In this document: positions 17,753 through 25,817 of the stretch, one piece after another
Layout: the number at the start of each line of letters is the position of its first letter
Position numbering within the stretch: position 1 is the first letter of the stretch
Source: Rhodococcus sp. 14-2470-1b
GTDB lineage: Bacteria > Actinomycetota > Actinomycetes > Mycobacteriales > Mycobacteriaceae
Assembly: GCF_002259415.1 (NCBI RefSeq)
Contig: NZ_NPFY01000004.1
Coordinates: 298,878-362,877 of the forward strand
Length of the DNA stretch: 64,000 bases
Direction of reading: 5' to 3'
The notes under the pieces: generated by a model
Told to the model about the DNA's origin: nothing
Seen by the model: only the letters and a program-made list of their open reading frames with translations
Databases searched by the model: none
Program-made: the position numbers and the translations under genes

Positions 17753-17819
17753 TAACGGGACTGCATTTCCGTTAAGACCATACAACGGTTCGCAACAAAA
17801 CGGAACTGCAGTACCGTTA
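17753..17819. promoter_or_regulatory. Two TetR-type operators between the aldo/keto reductase and TetR genes
   Basis: AACGG-N10-CCGTT occurs twice, at 17754-17773 and 17799-17818. Each has ACTGCA in the middle, and the second is an almost perfect 20-bp palindrome around CTGCAG. Centres are 45 bases apart. One site is close to each of the two divergent starts (17740 minus, 17849 plus), as expected for a repressor acting on both genes. Confidence 0.82.
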
Positions 17820-17848
17820 GTGGCTGCAATGCCGTACGATCGGGCACC

Positions 17849-18496
17849 ATGACCGTTGCGACGAAAGGCAAGCCCGCAACCACGACAGCGCGCCCGGGCG
17901 GCCGCACCGCCCTTGTGCGCCTCGCAGTGCTCGCAGCCACCGAGGATGCGCTGATCGAGTACGGGTTCGCCGGTGTAGAGCTCCCCGCCGTCGCCGACGC
18001 CGCGAAGGTAGGCAAGACGACGGTGTATCGACGATGGGGATCTCCGCAAGCATTGGTGTCGGACCTTCTCGACGACATGGCTGCTCGATCGGTCAGTGCA
18101 ACGCGGACAGGCGATTTCACTGCCGACCTGTCGGCAAACGCCGACCTGGTCGTGAAAACCCTGACCGATCACCGCACCCGCAGACTATTCTCCGCGCTCA
18201 TCGCCGCCTCGACGCACGACGCGGACACCAAGCAGGCATTGGCGAATTTCTATCGAACGCGAGTGTCGGAGTGGGCGGCCGCAGTGATCGACGCCGTCGA
18301 ACGTGGCGACCTGCCTTCCGACACCGACGCCGCCGAAGTCGTTCGATATCTGTCGGCACCGCTGTACTACCAATTCCTGACCACCACGAAGCCACTCGAT
18401 GCAGCAGACGCCGACCGAGCAGTGCGAGCAACAGCAGCAGCGGCACGCGCGGGCGTATTCGGCGGACGAGAACAGGACACCCGTGGAGACTCCTGA
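17849..18496 (+). CDS. TetR-family regulator
   Basis: 215 aa. The N-terminal helix-turn-helix reads LAATEDALIEYGFAGVELPAVADAAKVGKTTVYRRWGSPQALVSDLL, with the KTTVYRRW recognition helix typical of TetR proteins; the C-terminal ligand domain is unrelated to named subfamilies. It is divergent from the aldo/keto reductase and overlaps the following hydrolase by 14 bases, so it probably represses both sides through the two nearby operators. Confidence 0.9.
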   Translation: MTVATKGKPATTTARPGGRTALVRLAVLAATEDALIEYGFAGVELPAVADAAKVGKTTVYRRWGSPQALVSDLLDDMAARSVSATRTGDFTADLSANADLVVKTLTDHRTRRLFSALIAASTHDADTKQALANFYRTRVSEWAAAVIDAVERGDLPSDTDAAEVVRYLSAPLYYQFLTTTKPLDAADADRAVRATAAAARAGVFGGREQDTRGDS

Positions 18497-19325
18497 CGGC
18501 ACGTTGCCGCAACCCGAGACAGTCGTCGTGGATGGAGTCTCGATCGCGACGTACGTGCTCGAACCGCCGACAGAAGCCGTCGGCGATGTGGTCATCTGCC
18601 ATGGGACGCCGTGGTCTGCAGCAGTATGGGCAGGCGTCGCCCACCACCTGAGCCGGGATCATCGGGTTCACCTCTGGGACATGCCGGGCTACGGTCGGTC
18701 CGGAACCCTGGACGCGGCAGTCGATCTCGACACCCAGATGTCGAGATTGGCTCGGCTGCTGTCACTGTGGGGAGTGAACCGTCCGCACGTCATCGCCCAC
18801 GACATCGGCGGCGCGGTCGCAGTCGGTGCACATGTACTGCATGGCGTCGACTATGCATCGTTGTTTCTGTGGGACATCGTCACACTGGACCCCTGGGGGT
18901 CGCCATTCTTCAAGCTCGTCGCCGAGCACACCGACGTGTTCGGCGCGCTTCCCGCACCATTGCACGCTGCGCTCGTGCGCGAATACATCGCCGGTGCTGC
19001 CCGGCGGCCGCTGAGTTCCGAGTGGCTCGACACCCTGACCGGGCCCTGGCTCGGGGAGGTCGGACAGCCCGGGTTCTACCGACAGATCGCCGCCCTGCGC
19101 CCCGACCACACCCAGCCCTTGGTCCGCAAACTGGCGGAAGTTCGCTGTCGGACTCGAATCGGTTGGGGCACCGATGATCCCTGGATACCGGTGGAGCAAG
19201 CAACCCGGCTTCGGCAATCGCTACCGGGCGAACCGGCCGTGATCACACTCGACGGCGTCGGACACCTGGCGCCGATCGAGTCCTCGGCCGACGTATGCAG
19301 GGCCGTCGACGATTGGATCCGTTGA
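18483..19325 (+). CDS. Alpha/beta hydrolase with Asp nucleophile (epoxide hydrolase/haloalkane dehalogenase-like)
   Basis: 280 aa from GTG 18483, chosen because it gives the normal family length and overlaps the TetR stop slightly. The oxyanion segment ICHGTPWSAAVW, PGYGRS loop and nucleophile elbow AHDIGGAVAV (Asp instead of Ser) point to the dehalogenase/epoxide hydrolase branch; the acid is in GWGTDDPWIP and the His in DGVGHLAPIE. It shares its transcript with TetR, so it is probably part of the same detoxification unit as the aldo/keto reductase. Confidence 0.85.
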   Translation: METPDGTLPQPETVVVDGVSIATYVLEPPTEAVGDVVICHGTPWSAAVWAGVAHHLSRDHRVHLWDMPGYGRSGTLDAAVDLDTQMSRLARLLSLWGVNRPHVIAHDIGGAVAVGAHVLHGVDYASLFLWDIVTLDPWGSPFFKLVAEHTDVFGALPAPLHAALVREYIAGAARRPLSSEWLDTLTGPWLGEVGQPGFYRQIAALRPDHTQPLVRKLAEVRCRTRIGWGTDDPWIPVEQATRLRQSLPGEPAVITLDGVGHLAPIESSADVCRAVDDWIR

Positions 19326-19353
19326 TGATTGGGTCCGTCGACGTATGTGCGTG

Positions 19354-19929
19354 CTACCCGGCGTTGCCCGCCGCGACGGCTTCAGCCGCACGAGCCTTGG
19401 CGAAGTTGGCGATGCTCTGGGCGTAGTGCGGGGTCTCTAGTTCGCAGTGCTGCCCCGACGCCTTCTGCCGCGCTGCTGCGGCGTCTTCGAAGGTCTGTCC
19501 GCTCGAAGTGATGAACTCTAGGAATTCCTCGGTGGGGTGCGAGGTGACCGTGTTGATGTAGCGCAGATTGTCGCCGTCGAGTTGTTCGATGCCGAGCTCC
19601 CAGATCACCTGAGTGGTGGTCCATCCGGCTGCCGCGAAGACGTCGGAGATCGAGACCATCTTGCAGTAGTGCCTGCTGGCGACCTCGAAACGGTACTGCT
19701 GGATGACGAGACCGGTGCCGATCATCTCGACATTGATCGACATCGGGGTGCCGTCGTCGTCGACGGTGTAACCGGCGGCCTTGTGATCCCCGGGTGCGCA
19801 GCGCTGATACTCATGCGTGGGAAGGGTTTTGAGCCACTGCTCGATATCGACGAAGTCGAGCGGCGCAGTGACGTCGGCGGTGACCACCGCATGCGAGAGT
19901 TGAAGATCGGGACGAGGAGTTGCGCTCAT
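19354..19929 (-). CDS. Unknown protein, possibly an SRPBCC-like domain
   Basis: 191 aa from ATG 19929 with a weak AAAGAAG site. I do not recognise the family. Visible features are no signal peptide or membrane segment, an N-terminal HAVVTADVTAPLDFVDIEQWLKTLP, a central beta-rich region (MSINVEMIGTGLVIQQYRFEVASRHYCKMVSISDVF) and a helical end (ANFAKARAAEAVAA). The pattern of a small ligand-binding alpha/beta domain suggests a SRPBCC or nuclear-transport-factor-like fold, but this is a guess. It converges on the hydrolase gene with a 28-base gap. Confidence 0.65.
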   Translation of the reverse strand: MSATPRPDLQLSHAVVTADVTAPLDFVDIEQWLKTLPTHEYQRCAPGDHKAAGYTVDDDGTPMSINVEMIGTGLVIQQYRFEVASRHYCKMVSISDVFAAAGWTTTQVIWELGIEQLDGDNLRYINTVTSHPTEEFLEFITSSGQTFEDAAAARQKASGQHCELETPHYAQSIANFAKARAAEAVAAGNAG

Positions 19930-20404
19930 GGTGTTCTTCTTTCGAGTTGAGCCGGTCATCCGGCGACTTGTTCGACAAGAAGAACTCTGGTGCACGTCGG
20001 AGGCGAAAACATTGAAGGTCTCGTTACTCGTCCACTACCGGCTGCCCGGTATCTCGTTCCTCGGGCCTCCCGAACGCTTCTCGGGTGACCGTTCGAGCCG
20101 CTGGTCGACCCGTTCGGCGAGCGCCGTGACGTCGTCGTCGGTGTCCGCGCTGAGACGGCGAAGTCGTCACCGCCCACTCGCCACGCAACGTCCGACGCAC
20201 GCACGACTTCTGTCCGTGCCCAGCGACGACGTTCTTCACACCCGAAACCCAGGGTCGAGATCTGACCACCATCGACGACGCCAACGCATCTTCGGGCGTA
20301 TCGGAGTCTCGATCCACCGGCCCGCACACCTCGACCGAGCACTGCGGTTCAGCCGGATCCGCCCGCTCGCCTCTCTGACGCAACCGCAGAAGCCGATAGC
20401 ACCC
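19930..20404. other. Non-coding gap of about 475 bases
   Basis: Between the divergent starts at 19929 and 20440. Open frames here have no protein-like composition. Apart from the promoter/operator at its right end, nothing was recognised. Confidence 0.5.
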
Positions 20405-20431
20405 TTGACAGCGAACTTGCATTTTGCAAGT
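20405..20431 (+). promoter_or_regulatory. Promoter with overlapping operator for the VOC-HxlR pair
   Basis: TTGACA at 20405-20410 is followed by the palindrome ACTTGCA-TTT-TGCAAGT (20415-20431), ending 8 bases before the ATG at 20440. The position suggests a repressor site over the core promoter, probably for the HxlR-type protein encoded by the second gene. The leader would be very short. Confidence 0.65.
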
Positions 20432-20439
20432 GTTCTCGC

Positions 20440-20844
20440 ATGAGCCTGTTCATCACCTGCCCCGTCGACGACGTCGAGCGCGCCACCACCTTCTACACCG
20501 CCCTCGGCTGGACCCTCAACGCAGAGATGTCCGACCACAACGTCTCGTGCTTCGCGATCACACCCGGGCAGTACGTCATGCTCGGCAGCCGCGAGATGTA
20601 CGCAAGCGTGGGAGGTACCGATGAGTTGATCGGCGGGCCGGGCACCCCGTCGAAAGTCACCGTTTCCTTCGACCTCGCCAGCCGCGAGGCCGTCGACGAA
20701 CTCGTCGAACGTGCAGGCGCCGCCGGTGGTCGAATCGGTGACACCGACGACTACCCGTTCATGTACCAGCGCCAGTTCGACGATCCCGACGGCTATCACT
20801 ACTCCCCGTTCTGGATGAAGCCGGACGTCGACTCGCCCGCGTGA
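20440..20844 (+). CDS. VOC-family protein (glyoxalase/dioxygenase-like)
   Basis: 134 aa vicinal-oxygen-chelate fold with two beta-alpha-beta-beta-beta modules: FITCPVDDVERATTFYTALGWTLN, CFAITPGQYVML, then VSFDLASREAVDELVERAGAAGG and DPDGYHYSPFWMKP. Proteins of this type are lactoylglutathione-lyase relatives and often antibiotic or metabolite binding; no specific substrate is evident. It overlaps the HxlR gene by 4 bases. Confidence 0.85.
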   Translation: MSLFITCPVDDVERATTFYTALGWTLNAEMSDHNVSCFAITPGQYVMLGSREMYASVGGTDELIGGPGTPSKVTVSFDLASREAVDELVERAGAAGGRIGDTDDYPFMYQRQFDDPDGYHYSPFWMKPDVDSPA

Positions 20845-21131
20845 GCGACCTGGCCGCAGCGCTCGACGTCGTCGGCGCTCGGTGGGCTTTACTGATCGTG
20901 GAGCGACTGCTCGACGGGCCGCAACGCTACGGCGATCTCCAGCGCGATCTCGGAACGCCGACGAACATGCTCGCGACCCGTCTGCGCGAACTCGAAGCAG
21001 CAGGCGTGTTGACCCGTCTTCCGTTGAAGCACAACACACGAGCCTACGCACTCACCGAACGCGGACATGCCCTGCGCACGGCGATCGACGCGCTCGGGCG
21101 TTGGGCAGCGGACGCAGAACGCCGAGGATGA
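20841..21131 (+). CDS. HxlR-family winged-helix regulator
   Basis: 96 aa starting at GTG 20841 inside the VOC stop (GTGA). It shows the HxlR pattern: LDVVGARWALLIVERLLDGPQRYGDLQRDLGTPTNMLATRLRELEAAGVLTRL, then YALTERGHALRTAIDALGRWA. It probably represses its own two-gene operon through the palindrome just upstream of the VOC gene. Confidence 0.85.
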   Translation: MSDLAAALDVVGARWALLIVERLLDGPQRYGDLQRDLGTPTNMLATRLRELEAAGVLTRLPLKHNTRAYALTERGHALRTAIDALGRWAADAERRG

Positions 21132-21307
21132 GTCGGCCGTTTGGGTTCGTAGCGATGTCGTCGGGCGAGGTTCGGCTTGCCGATTCCATACTCACTCGCG
21201 CGGCGTATCGCAATCGAGATGGACGCCTTCGAGAACCCGCGGACACGAACTCGGCGGGACTCCAGCACCAGCGTCCGCATCGTGTACCAATGCGATAAGT
21301 TCTCGCT

Positions 21308-22261
21308 ATGGCGCGTGGCATCGCAGGGACGGCGCGGGGAATCACCCTTCAGCAGTTGCGGTACTTCGTGGAAGTGGCCGCCGAGGGATCCATCAGTGCC
21401 GCGGCCGACCTTCTCTACGTCGCGCAACCGACCCTGTCGTCCGCATTGAAAGACATCGAGAATCGCGTAGGGCGGACGCTCTTCCTTCGCTCGACCCGCG
21501 GCGTGACGCTCACCGAGGACGGGGCGGAATTCCTAGGTTATGCGCGTCAAGTGGTCGAGCAAGCAGAGCTCCTGGAACAACGCTATCTGGGCCGCGGACC
21601 CTCCCGGCGGCTGCTGGCCGTGTCGACTCAGCACTACTCGTTCGTCGTCGACGCCTTTGCCCGGATGGTGAAGGCATCCGAAGCGGCAGAATATGCGTTC
21701 ACTCTTCGCGAGACCCGTACGTGGGACATCATCGAGGACGTTCGCACACTGCGAAGTGAGCTCGGTGTGCTGTATCGCAACGAGTTCAACGCAAACGTGA
21801 TCGACAAGTTGATTCGCGAAGCCGGACTGGTGTTCACGCCGCTGTTTCTGGCGTCGCCGCACATTTTCGTCGCCCGCACGAATCCGCTCGCAGAACGAAC
21901 GAGCGTGACGCTGAGTGATCTGGAGGATCTGCCCCGGCTCACCTTCGACCAGGGCGCCAACAACTCCTTTTACCTGGCTGAAGAGATCCTCTCCACCCGT
22001 TCGTCGAAGCAGGACATCCGGGTGAGTGATCGGGCGACCATCTTCAACCTCATGATCAGTCTGGCTGGATACACGATCTCTACCGGCATCGTCTCGGACG
22101 ATCTCGATCCGTCCATCGTCGCCGTGCCGTTGGACGTGGACGAACGAATCGAGATCGGTTGGATCGGTCATGCCTCGGTGTCCTTGACCGCTCAGGCCCG
22201 GCGATTCGTGCTGGAGATGCGTGACGTCGTCTCAGGATTCGGAGTCGATCTTCTGGGATAG
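21308..22261 (+). CDS. LysR-family regulator upstream of the core methionine synthase genes
   Basis: 317 aa. The LysR helix-turn-helix spans about residues 12-70 (LQQLRYFVEVAAEGSISAAADLLYVAQPTLSSALKDIENRVGRTLFLRSTRGVTLTEDG), followed by a periplasmic-binding-like effector domain (FVARTNPLAERTSVTLSDLEDLPRLTFDQG). It is followed on the same strand by mesX-mesD after 232 bases, so it is the likely activator of those genes. The ATG at 21308 lies in a sequence with no clear ribosome site. Confidence 0.88.
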   Translation: MARGIAGTARGITLQQLRYFVEVAAEGSISAAADLLYVAQPTLSSALKDIENRVGRTLFLRSTRGVTLTEDGAEFLGYARQVVEQAELLEQRYLGRGPSRRLLAVSTQHYSFVVDAFARMVKASEAAEYAFTLRETRTWDIIEDVRTLRSELGVLYRNEFNANVIDKLIREAGLVFTPLFLASPHIFVARTNPLAERTSVTLSDLEDLPRLTFDQGANNSFYLAEEILSTRSSKQDIRVSDRATIFNLMISLAGYTISTGIVSDDLDPSIVAVPLDVDERIEIGWIGHASVSLTAQARRFVLEMRDVVSGFGVDLLG

Positions 22262-22493
22262 CCATTCGCTATATCCAGCTATCGTTCGAAGCAATTAGCC
22301 TATGACGGTCGGTCTGTCTACACTCATTTTCGCGTCACTTTGCGCCCCCGATCTTCGAGTATCTCGGCCCCGAGAGTCCATCTGGGGCGCGAGGATGCGG
22401 TGGGCCGAAGTGCTGCACAGAACCAAGCAATCAGCCGTGCGGCGACGCCCTCGTCGCTGTAGTTACCGCACATGATCGGGGCAACTCTCCACA
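22258..22493 (+). promoter_or_regulatory. Leader of mesX-mesD with a probable LysR-type site
   Basis: ATAGC-N5-GCTAT at 22258-22272, followed at once by a further GCTAT at 22278-22282, forms a LysR-style dyad overlapping the end of the regulator gene. A related half-site (GCGATA...CGCTAT) lies over the LysR start near 21292-21309. No SAM or cobalamin riboswitch consensus was seen in the rest of the leader. Confidence 0.45.
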
Positions 22494-23465
22494 ATGACGA
22501 ACGACTGTGCCTTCAGCATCGATACGACACGCTTCGACGAGGACTACACACCGTCGACCAGCTCACGCATTACGACGAATTTCGCGAATCTCGCACGGGG
22601 CGAGGGTCGCCGACAGAATCTGCGCAATGCGGTGACGATGATGAAAACCCGTGTCAACGAGTTGGCGCACTGGGACAACCCACGTGGCGACCGCTACAGG
22701 CTCGACCTCGACATCGTTTCCGTAGACCTGCATCTCGCGTCGGCCGGGGATGGATCCGCATTCCCGGTGATCGAAGTGCTCGATGTCGACATCGTCGACA
22801 TCGAGACCGGATCCCGCACCGAGGGAATCGTCGGGAACAACTTCTCGTCGTACATTCGTGATTACGATTTCAGTGTTCGGCTCCCGGAGCACCGGGCGAC
22901 GGGAATCCCCAGCGACTTCGGCGACCTGCACGGGCAGGTCTTCCAGCGTTTCGTCGAGTCGGACGAGTATCGCGAACGATTCTCGCAGCCGCCGGTCATC
23001 TGCATCAGTGTCTCGACGTCCATGACGTACCGCCGTCTTTCCAATCACCATCCGATTCTCGGGGTGGAGTACGTGGCGGACGAGCAGTCGCTCACCGACC
23101 GGTACTTCGAGAAGATGGGGCTCCGCGCGCGATACTTCATGCCTCGCGGTTCCGCCGCTCCACTTGCCTTCTACCACCGTGGCGACTTGCTCAATGACTA
23201 CTCGTTACTCGCGCTTGCAGGAACGATCGCGACGATGGAAACGTTTCAGAAGATCTACCGTCCGGAAATCTACAATTCGAATACCGCAGCGGCGCAGGTA
23301 TATCGGCCCAGCCTCGACAACGGCAACTACTCACTGCCACAGGTGAGTTACGACCGTGTCGAGCGCACCGGCCTCGCAGCCACCCAAGGAAAGTTCACCG
23401 AGGTGAATCTCATCGAACCGTACGGCGCCGTTCTCGAACGGTGGGCTTTCGAGCAGACGGCCTGA
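22494..23465 (+). CDS. mesX: DUF1852 protein, MesX-like partner of core methionine synthase
   Basis: 323 aa that I recognise as the DUF1852 family from the conserved starts FSIDTTRFDEDY and RITTNFANLARGE, with RRQNLRNAVTMMKTRVNELAHWDNP, VIEVLDVDIVD, NNFSSYIRDYDFSVR, HPILGVEYVADEQSLTDRYFEKMGLRARYFMPRG. MesX is reported as the partner required by MesD, a folate-independent core methionine synthase with oxygen dependence. It lies 26 bases before the MetE-like gene, as in other MesX-MesD loci. Biochemistry of MesX remains unclear. Confidence 0.85.
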   Translation: MTNDCAFSIDTTRFDEDYTPSTSSRITTNFANLARGEGRRQNLRNAVTMMKTRVNELAHWDNPRGDRYRLDLDIVSVDLHLASAGDGSAFPVIEVLDVDIVDIETGSRTEGIVGNNFSSYIRDYDFSVRLPEHRATGIPSDFGDLHGQVFQRFVESDEYRERFSQPPVICISVSTSMTYRRLSNHHPILGVEYVADEQSLTDRYFEKMGLRARYFMPRGSAAPLAFYHRGDLLNDYSLLALAGTIATMETFQKIYRPEIYNSNTAAAQVYRPSLDNGNYSLPQVSYDRVERTGLAATQGKFTEVNLIEPYGAVLERWAFEQTA

Positions 23466-23491
23466 GCCCGCAGAACCGAAAGGTACCAGAG

Positions 23492-24517
23492 ATGAACACC
23501 CTCCTACCCACCTCGATCGTCGGTAGCCTGCCCAAGCCCTCCTGGCTATCCGAGCCCGGAAAGCTTTGGTCGCCATGGAAGTTGCGAGACGACGAACTGC
23601 GCGAAGGGAAACTCGATGCCCAAGCCCTTGCGGCGCTCGAGCAAAAGCAAGCCGGGCTCGACATAGTCAGCGACGGTGAACAAACCCGTCAACACTTTGT
23701 GACCACGTTCATCGAGCACCTCAGCGGCGTCGACTTCGATCGACGCGAGACCGTGCGAATTCGAGACCGCTACGACGCAAGTGTTCCAACGGTAATCGGC
23801 GAAGTCAGCCGCGAAAAGCCCGTGTTCGCCGACGACGCCGCCCGCCTCAGAGCGACAACCGACCAGCCGATCAAGTGGGCCCTGCCCGGTCCGATGACAA
23901 TGGTCGACACACTCTACGACGACCACTACAAGAGCCGCGAAAAGCTTGCATGGGAGTTCGCGACGGCGCTGAATCAGGAAGCGAAGGACCTGGAAGCGGC
24001 AGGCGTGGACATCATCCAGATCGACGAGCCTGCGTTCAACGTGTTCTTCGATGAACTGAAGGACTGGGGCGTGGCGATGCTCGAGCGTGCCACGGACGGG
24101 TTGAGCTGCGAGACTGCCGTGCACATCTGCTACGGGTACGGCATCAAGGCCAACACCGATTGGAAGGCGACGCTCGGGGCAGAGTGGCGTCAATACGAGC
24201 AGTCGTTTCCACTGCTGCGACGGTCTTCGATCGACATCGTGTCGCTGGAGAGCCACAATTCGCGGGTACCGGTCGACGTGATCGAATTGCTTCGGGGCAA
24301 GAAAGTCATGCTGGGAGCGATCGATGTTGCGAGTAGCACCATCGAGACGCCCGAGGAAGTCGCCGCCACCCTTCGACGCGCCCTCCCGTTCGTCGACGCG
24401 GACAAACTGTATCCGAGCACCAATTGCGGTTTGGCGCCTCTCGATCGACGGGTCGCGCGAGAAAAGATGCGCACGCTCGCCGCCGGGACCGAACTCGTGC
24501 GTCGCGAGCTGTCCTAG
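23492..24517 (+). CDS. mesD: Core methionine synthase, MesD-like (MetE C-terminal domain only)
   Basis: 341 aa, the size of the C-terminal catalytic half of MetE. The start at ATG 23492 has GAAAGG upstream. It contains PTSIVGSLPKP, SDGEQTRQHF, KWALPGPMTMVDTLYDDHY, DIIQIDEPAFN and HICYGYG (zinc His and Cys), and NCGLAPLDR with the last zinc-ligand Cys. The N-terminal folate domain of MetE is absent, as in the Mes proteins that use a different methyl source. The MesX neighbour identifies it as the MesD branch. Confidence 0.85.
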   Translation: MNTLLPTSIVGSLPKPSWLSEPGKLWSPWKLRDDELREGKLDAQALAALEQKQAGLDIVSDGEQTRQHFVTTFIEHLSGVDFDRRETVRIRDRYDASVPTVIGEVSREKPVFADDAARLRATTDQPIKWALPGPMTMVDTLYDDHYKSREKLAWEFATALNQEAKDLEAAGVDIIQIDEPAFNVFFDELKDWGVAMLERATDGLSCETAVHICYGYGIKANTDWKATLGAEWRQYEQSFPLLRRSSIDIVSLESHNSRVPVDVIELLRGKKVMLGAIDVASSTIETPEEVAATLRRALPFVDADKLYPSTNCGLAPLDRRVAREKMRTLAAGTELVRRELS

Positions 24518-24586
24518 CGGCGCCACGGCACCCGAATGCCTTGCAAGACATGCGGCGGAATGTACGTCCAGTCCCGGTGCACACCT

Positions 24587-24614
24587 GGGAGGAGGAACGG
24601 GTGCTCCTCCTCCC
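24587..24614. terminator. Bidirectional hairpin terminator
   Basis: Perfect 10-bp stem GGGAGGAGGA (24587-24596) / TCCTCCTCCC (24605-24614) with an 8-base loop, located between the convergent ends of mesD and the Old Yellow Enzyme gene. Confidence 0.8.
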
Positions 24615-24621
24615 GATCGTC

Positions 24622-25695
24622 TCAGTGTTGTAGTGCCGGGTAGTCGGTGTATCCCTCTGCACCGTCCGAGTAGAAGGTGCTCTGGTCCGGAGTGTTCAGT
24701 GGAAGGTCTTCCTTCCATCGGCGGGCCAGATCCGGGTTGGCGATGGCGGGACGGCCGACCACGACGGCGTCGCCGAATCCGTCGTCGACCAGGGACAGAG
24801 CTTCGTCCCTGCTGGTGATTTCACCGAATCCACTGTTGACGAGAACTGGGCCGCCGAAGGCGCGGCGTAGATCCTGGACGAGATCACCCGACGGATCCTT
24901 GTGCAGCACGCTCAGGAACGCCAGACCCAGCGGAGCGATCCCGTTCACCAGGGCGGTGTAGGTCGCGCGTACGTCGTCGCGGTCGGTTTCGAGCGCATCC
25001 TGGATGTTGTGCTCGGGTGAGATTCGGATTCCGACGCGGTCGACTCCGATGGCGTCGGCCACCGCCTGTGCGACCTCCACGACGAACCTCGCGCGCTTCT
25101 CGGGTGTGCCGCCGTAGGCATCGTCACGCTGATTCGATGCAGGCGAAAGGAACTCGTGCAGCAGGTAACCGTTGGCGGAGTGAATCTCGACGCCGTCCAA
25201 TCCTGCTGCGATCGCGTTCTTGGCTCCTTGGACGAATTCCTCGATCACCGAAGGAAGTTCATCGGTTGTCAGCGCACGAGGCACTGGATAGGGCTTCTTC
25301 CCGTCGTAGGTACGCGTCTCACCGTCGATTGCTATCGCGCTCGGAGCGACGACCTCGTAACCGCCCGTCGTCGCCTCATGGGTGACACGGCCTGCGTGCA
25401 TCACCTGAGCGACGATCAGACCACCCTCGGCATGCACTGCGTCGGCGACATTTTTCCAACCCTCGATCTGCTCGGGAGTCACGAGACCCGGTTGACCTGG
25501 AAATCCCTGACCCGCATGCGACGGATACGTACCTTCGGTGACGATGAGACCGAGCGAGGAACGCTGACGGTAGTGCTCGACCACCAGCGGGCCAGGGACC
25601 CCGTCGCGCCCGGACCGCACCCGCGTGAGCGGAGCCATCACAAGCCTATTCTCGAGATCGAGGGCACCTAGCGTCAACGGAGAAAACAACTTCAC
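24622..25695 (-). CDS. Old Yellow Enzyme family NADH:flavin oxidoreductase (alkene reductase)
   Basis: 357 aa TIM-barrel FMN enzyme. The GTG at 25695 was preferred to an upstream TTG because GGAAAGAG stands before it. Features: LFSPLTLGALDLENRLVMAPLTRVRS, QVMHAGRVTHE, FVQGAKNAIAAGLDGVEIHSANGYLLHEFLSPASNQRDDAYGG (the HSANGYL substrate His/Asn pair), VGIRISPEHN and the phosphate loop VNSGFGEI...GDAVVVGRPAIANPD. It reduces activated alkenes; the natural substrate is unknown. It converges on mesD. Confidence 0.9.
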   Translation of the reverse strand: MKLFSPLTLGALDLENRLVMAPLTRVRSGRDGVPGPLVVEHYRQRSSLGLIVTEGTYPSHAGQGFPGQPGLVTPEQIEGWKNVADAVHAEGGLIVAQVMHAGRVTHEATTGGYEVVAPSAIAIDGETRTYDGKKPYPVPRALTTDELPSVIEEFVQGAKNAIAAGLDGVEIHSANGYLLHEFLSPASNQRDDAYGGTPEKRARFVVEVAQAVADAIGVDRVGIRISPEHNIQDALETDRDDVRATYTALVNGIAPLGLAFLSVLHKDPSGDLVQDLRRAFGGPVLVNSGFGEITSRDEALSLVDDGFGDAVVVGRPAIANPDLARRWKEDLPLNTPDQSTFYSDGAEGYTDYPALQH

Positions 25696-25817
25696 GGATT
25701 TCACTCTTTCCAAACGGGGACGATACTTACATCGGCTAACCGTCGATGGTCAGTCGCGCATTCCGGTCAGAGACGATCGTCACCATCGAGTGGACGTCCC
25801 GCGTCGGCACCGGCGCG

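Noticed and set aside
22262..22493. Possible SAM or cobalamin riboswitch before mesX-mesD
   Set aside because: No conserved riboswitch core or set of paired stems was seen; only short LysR-like dyads.
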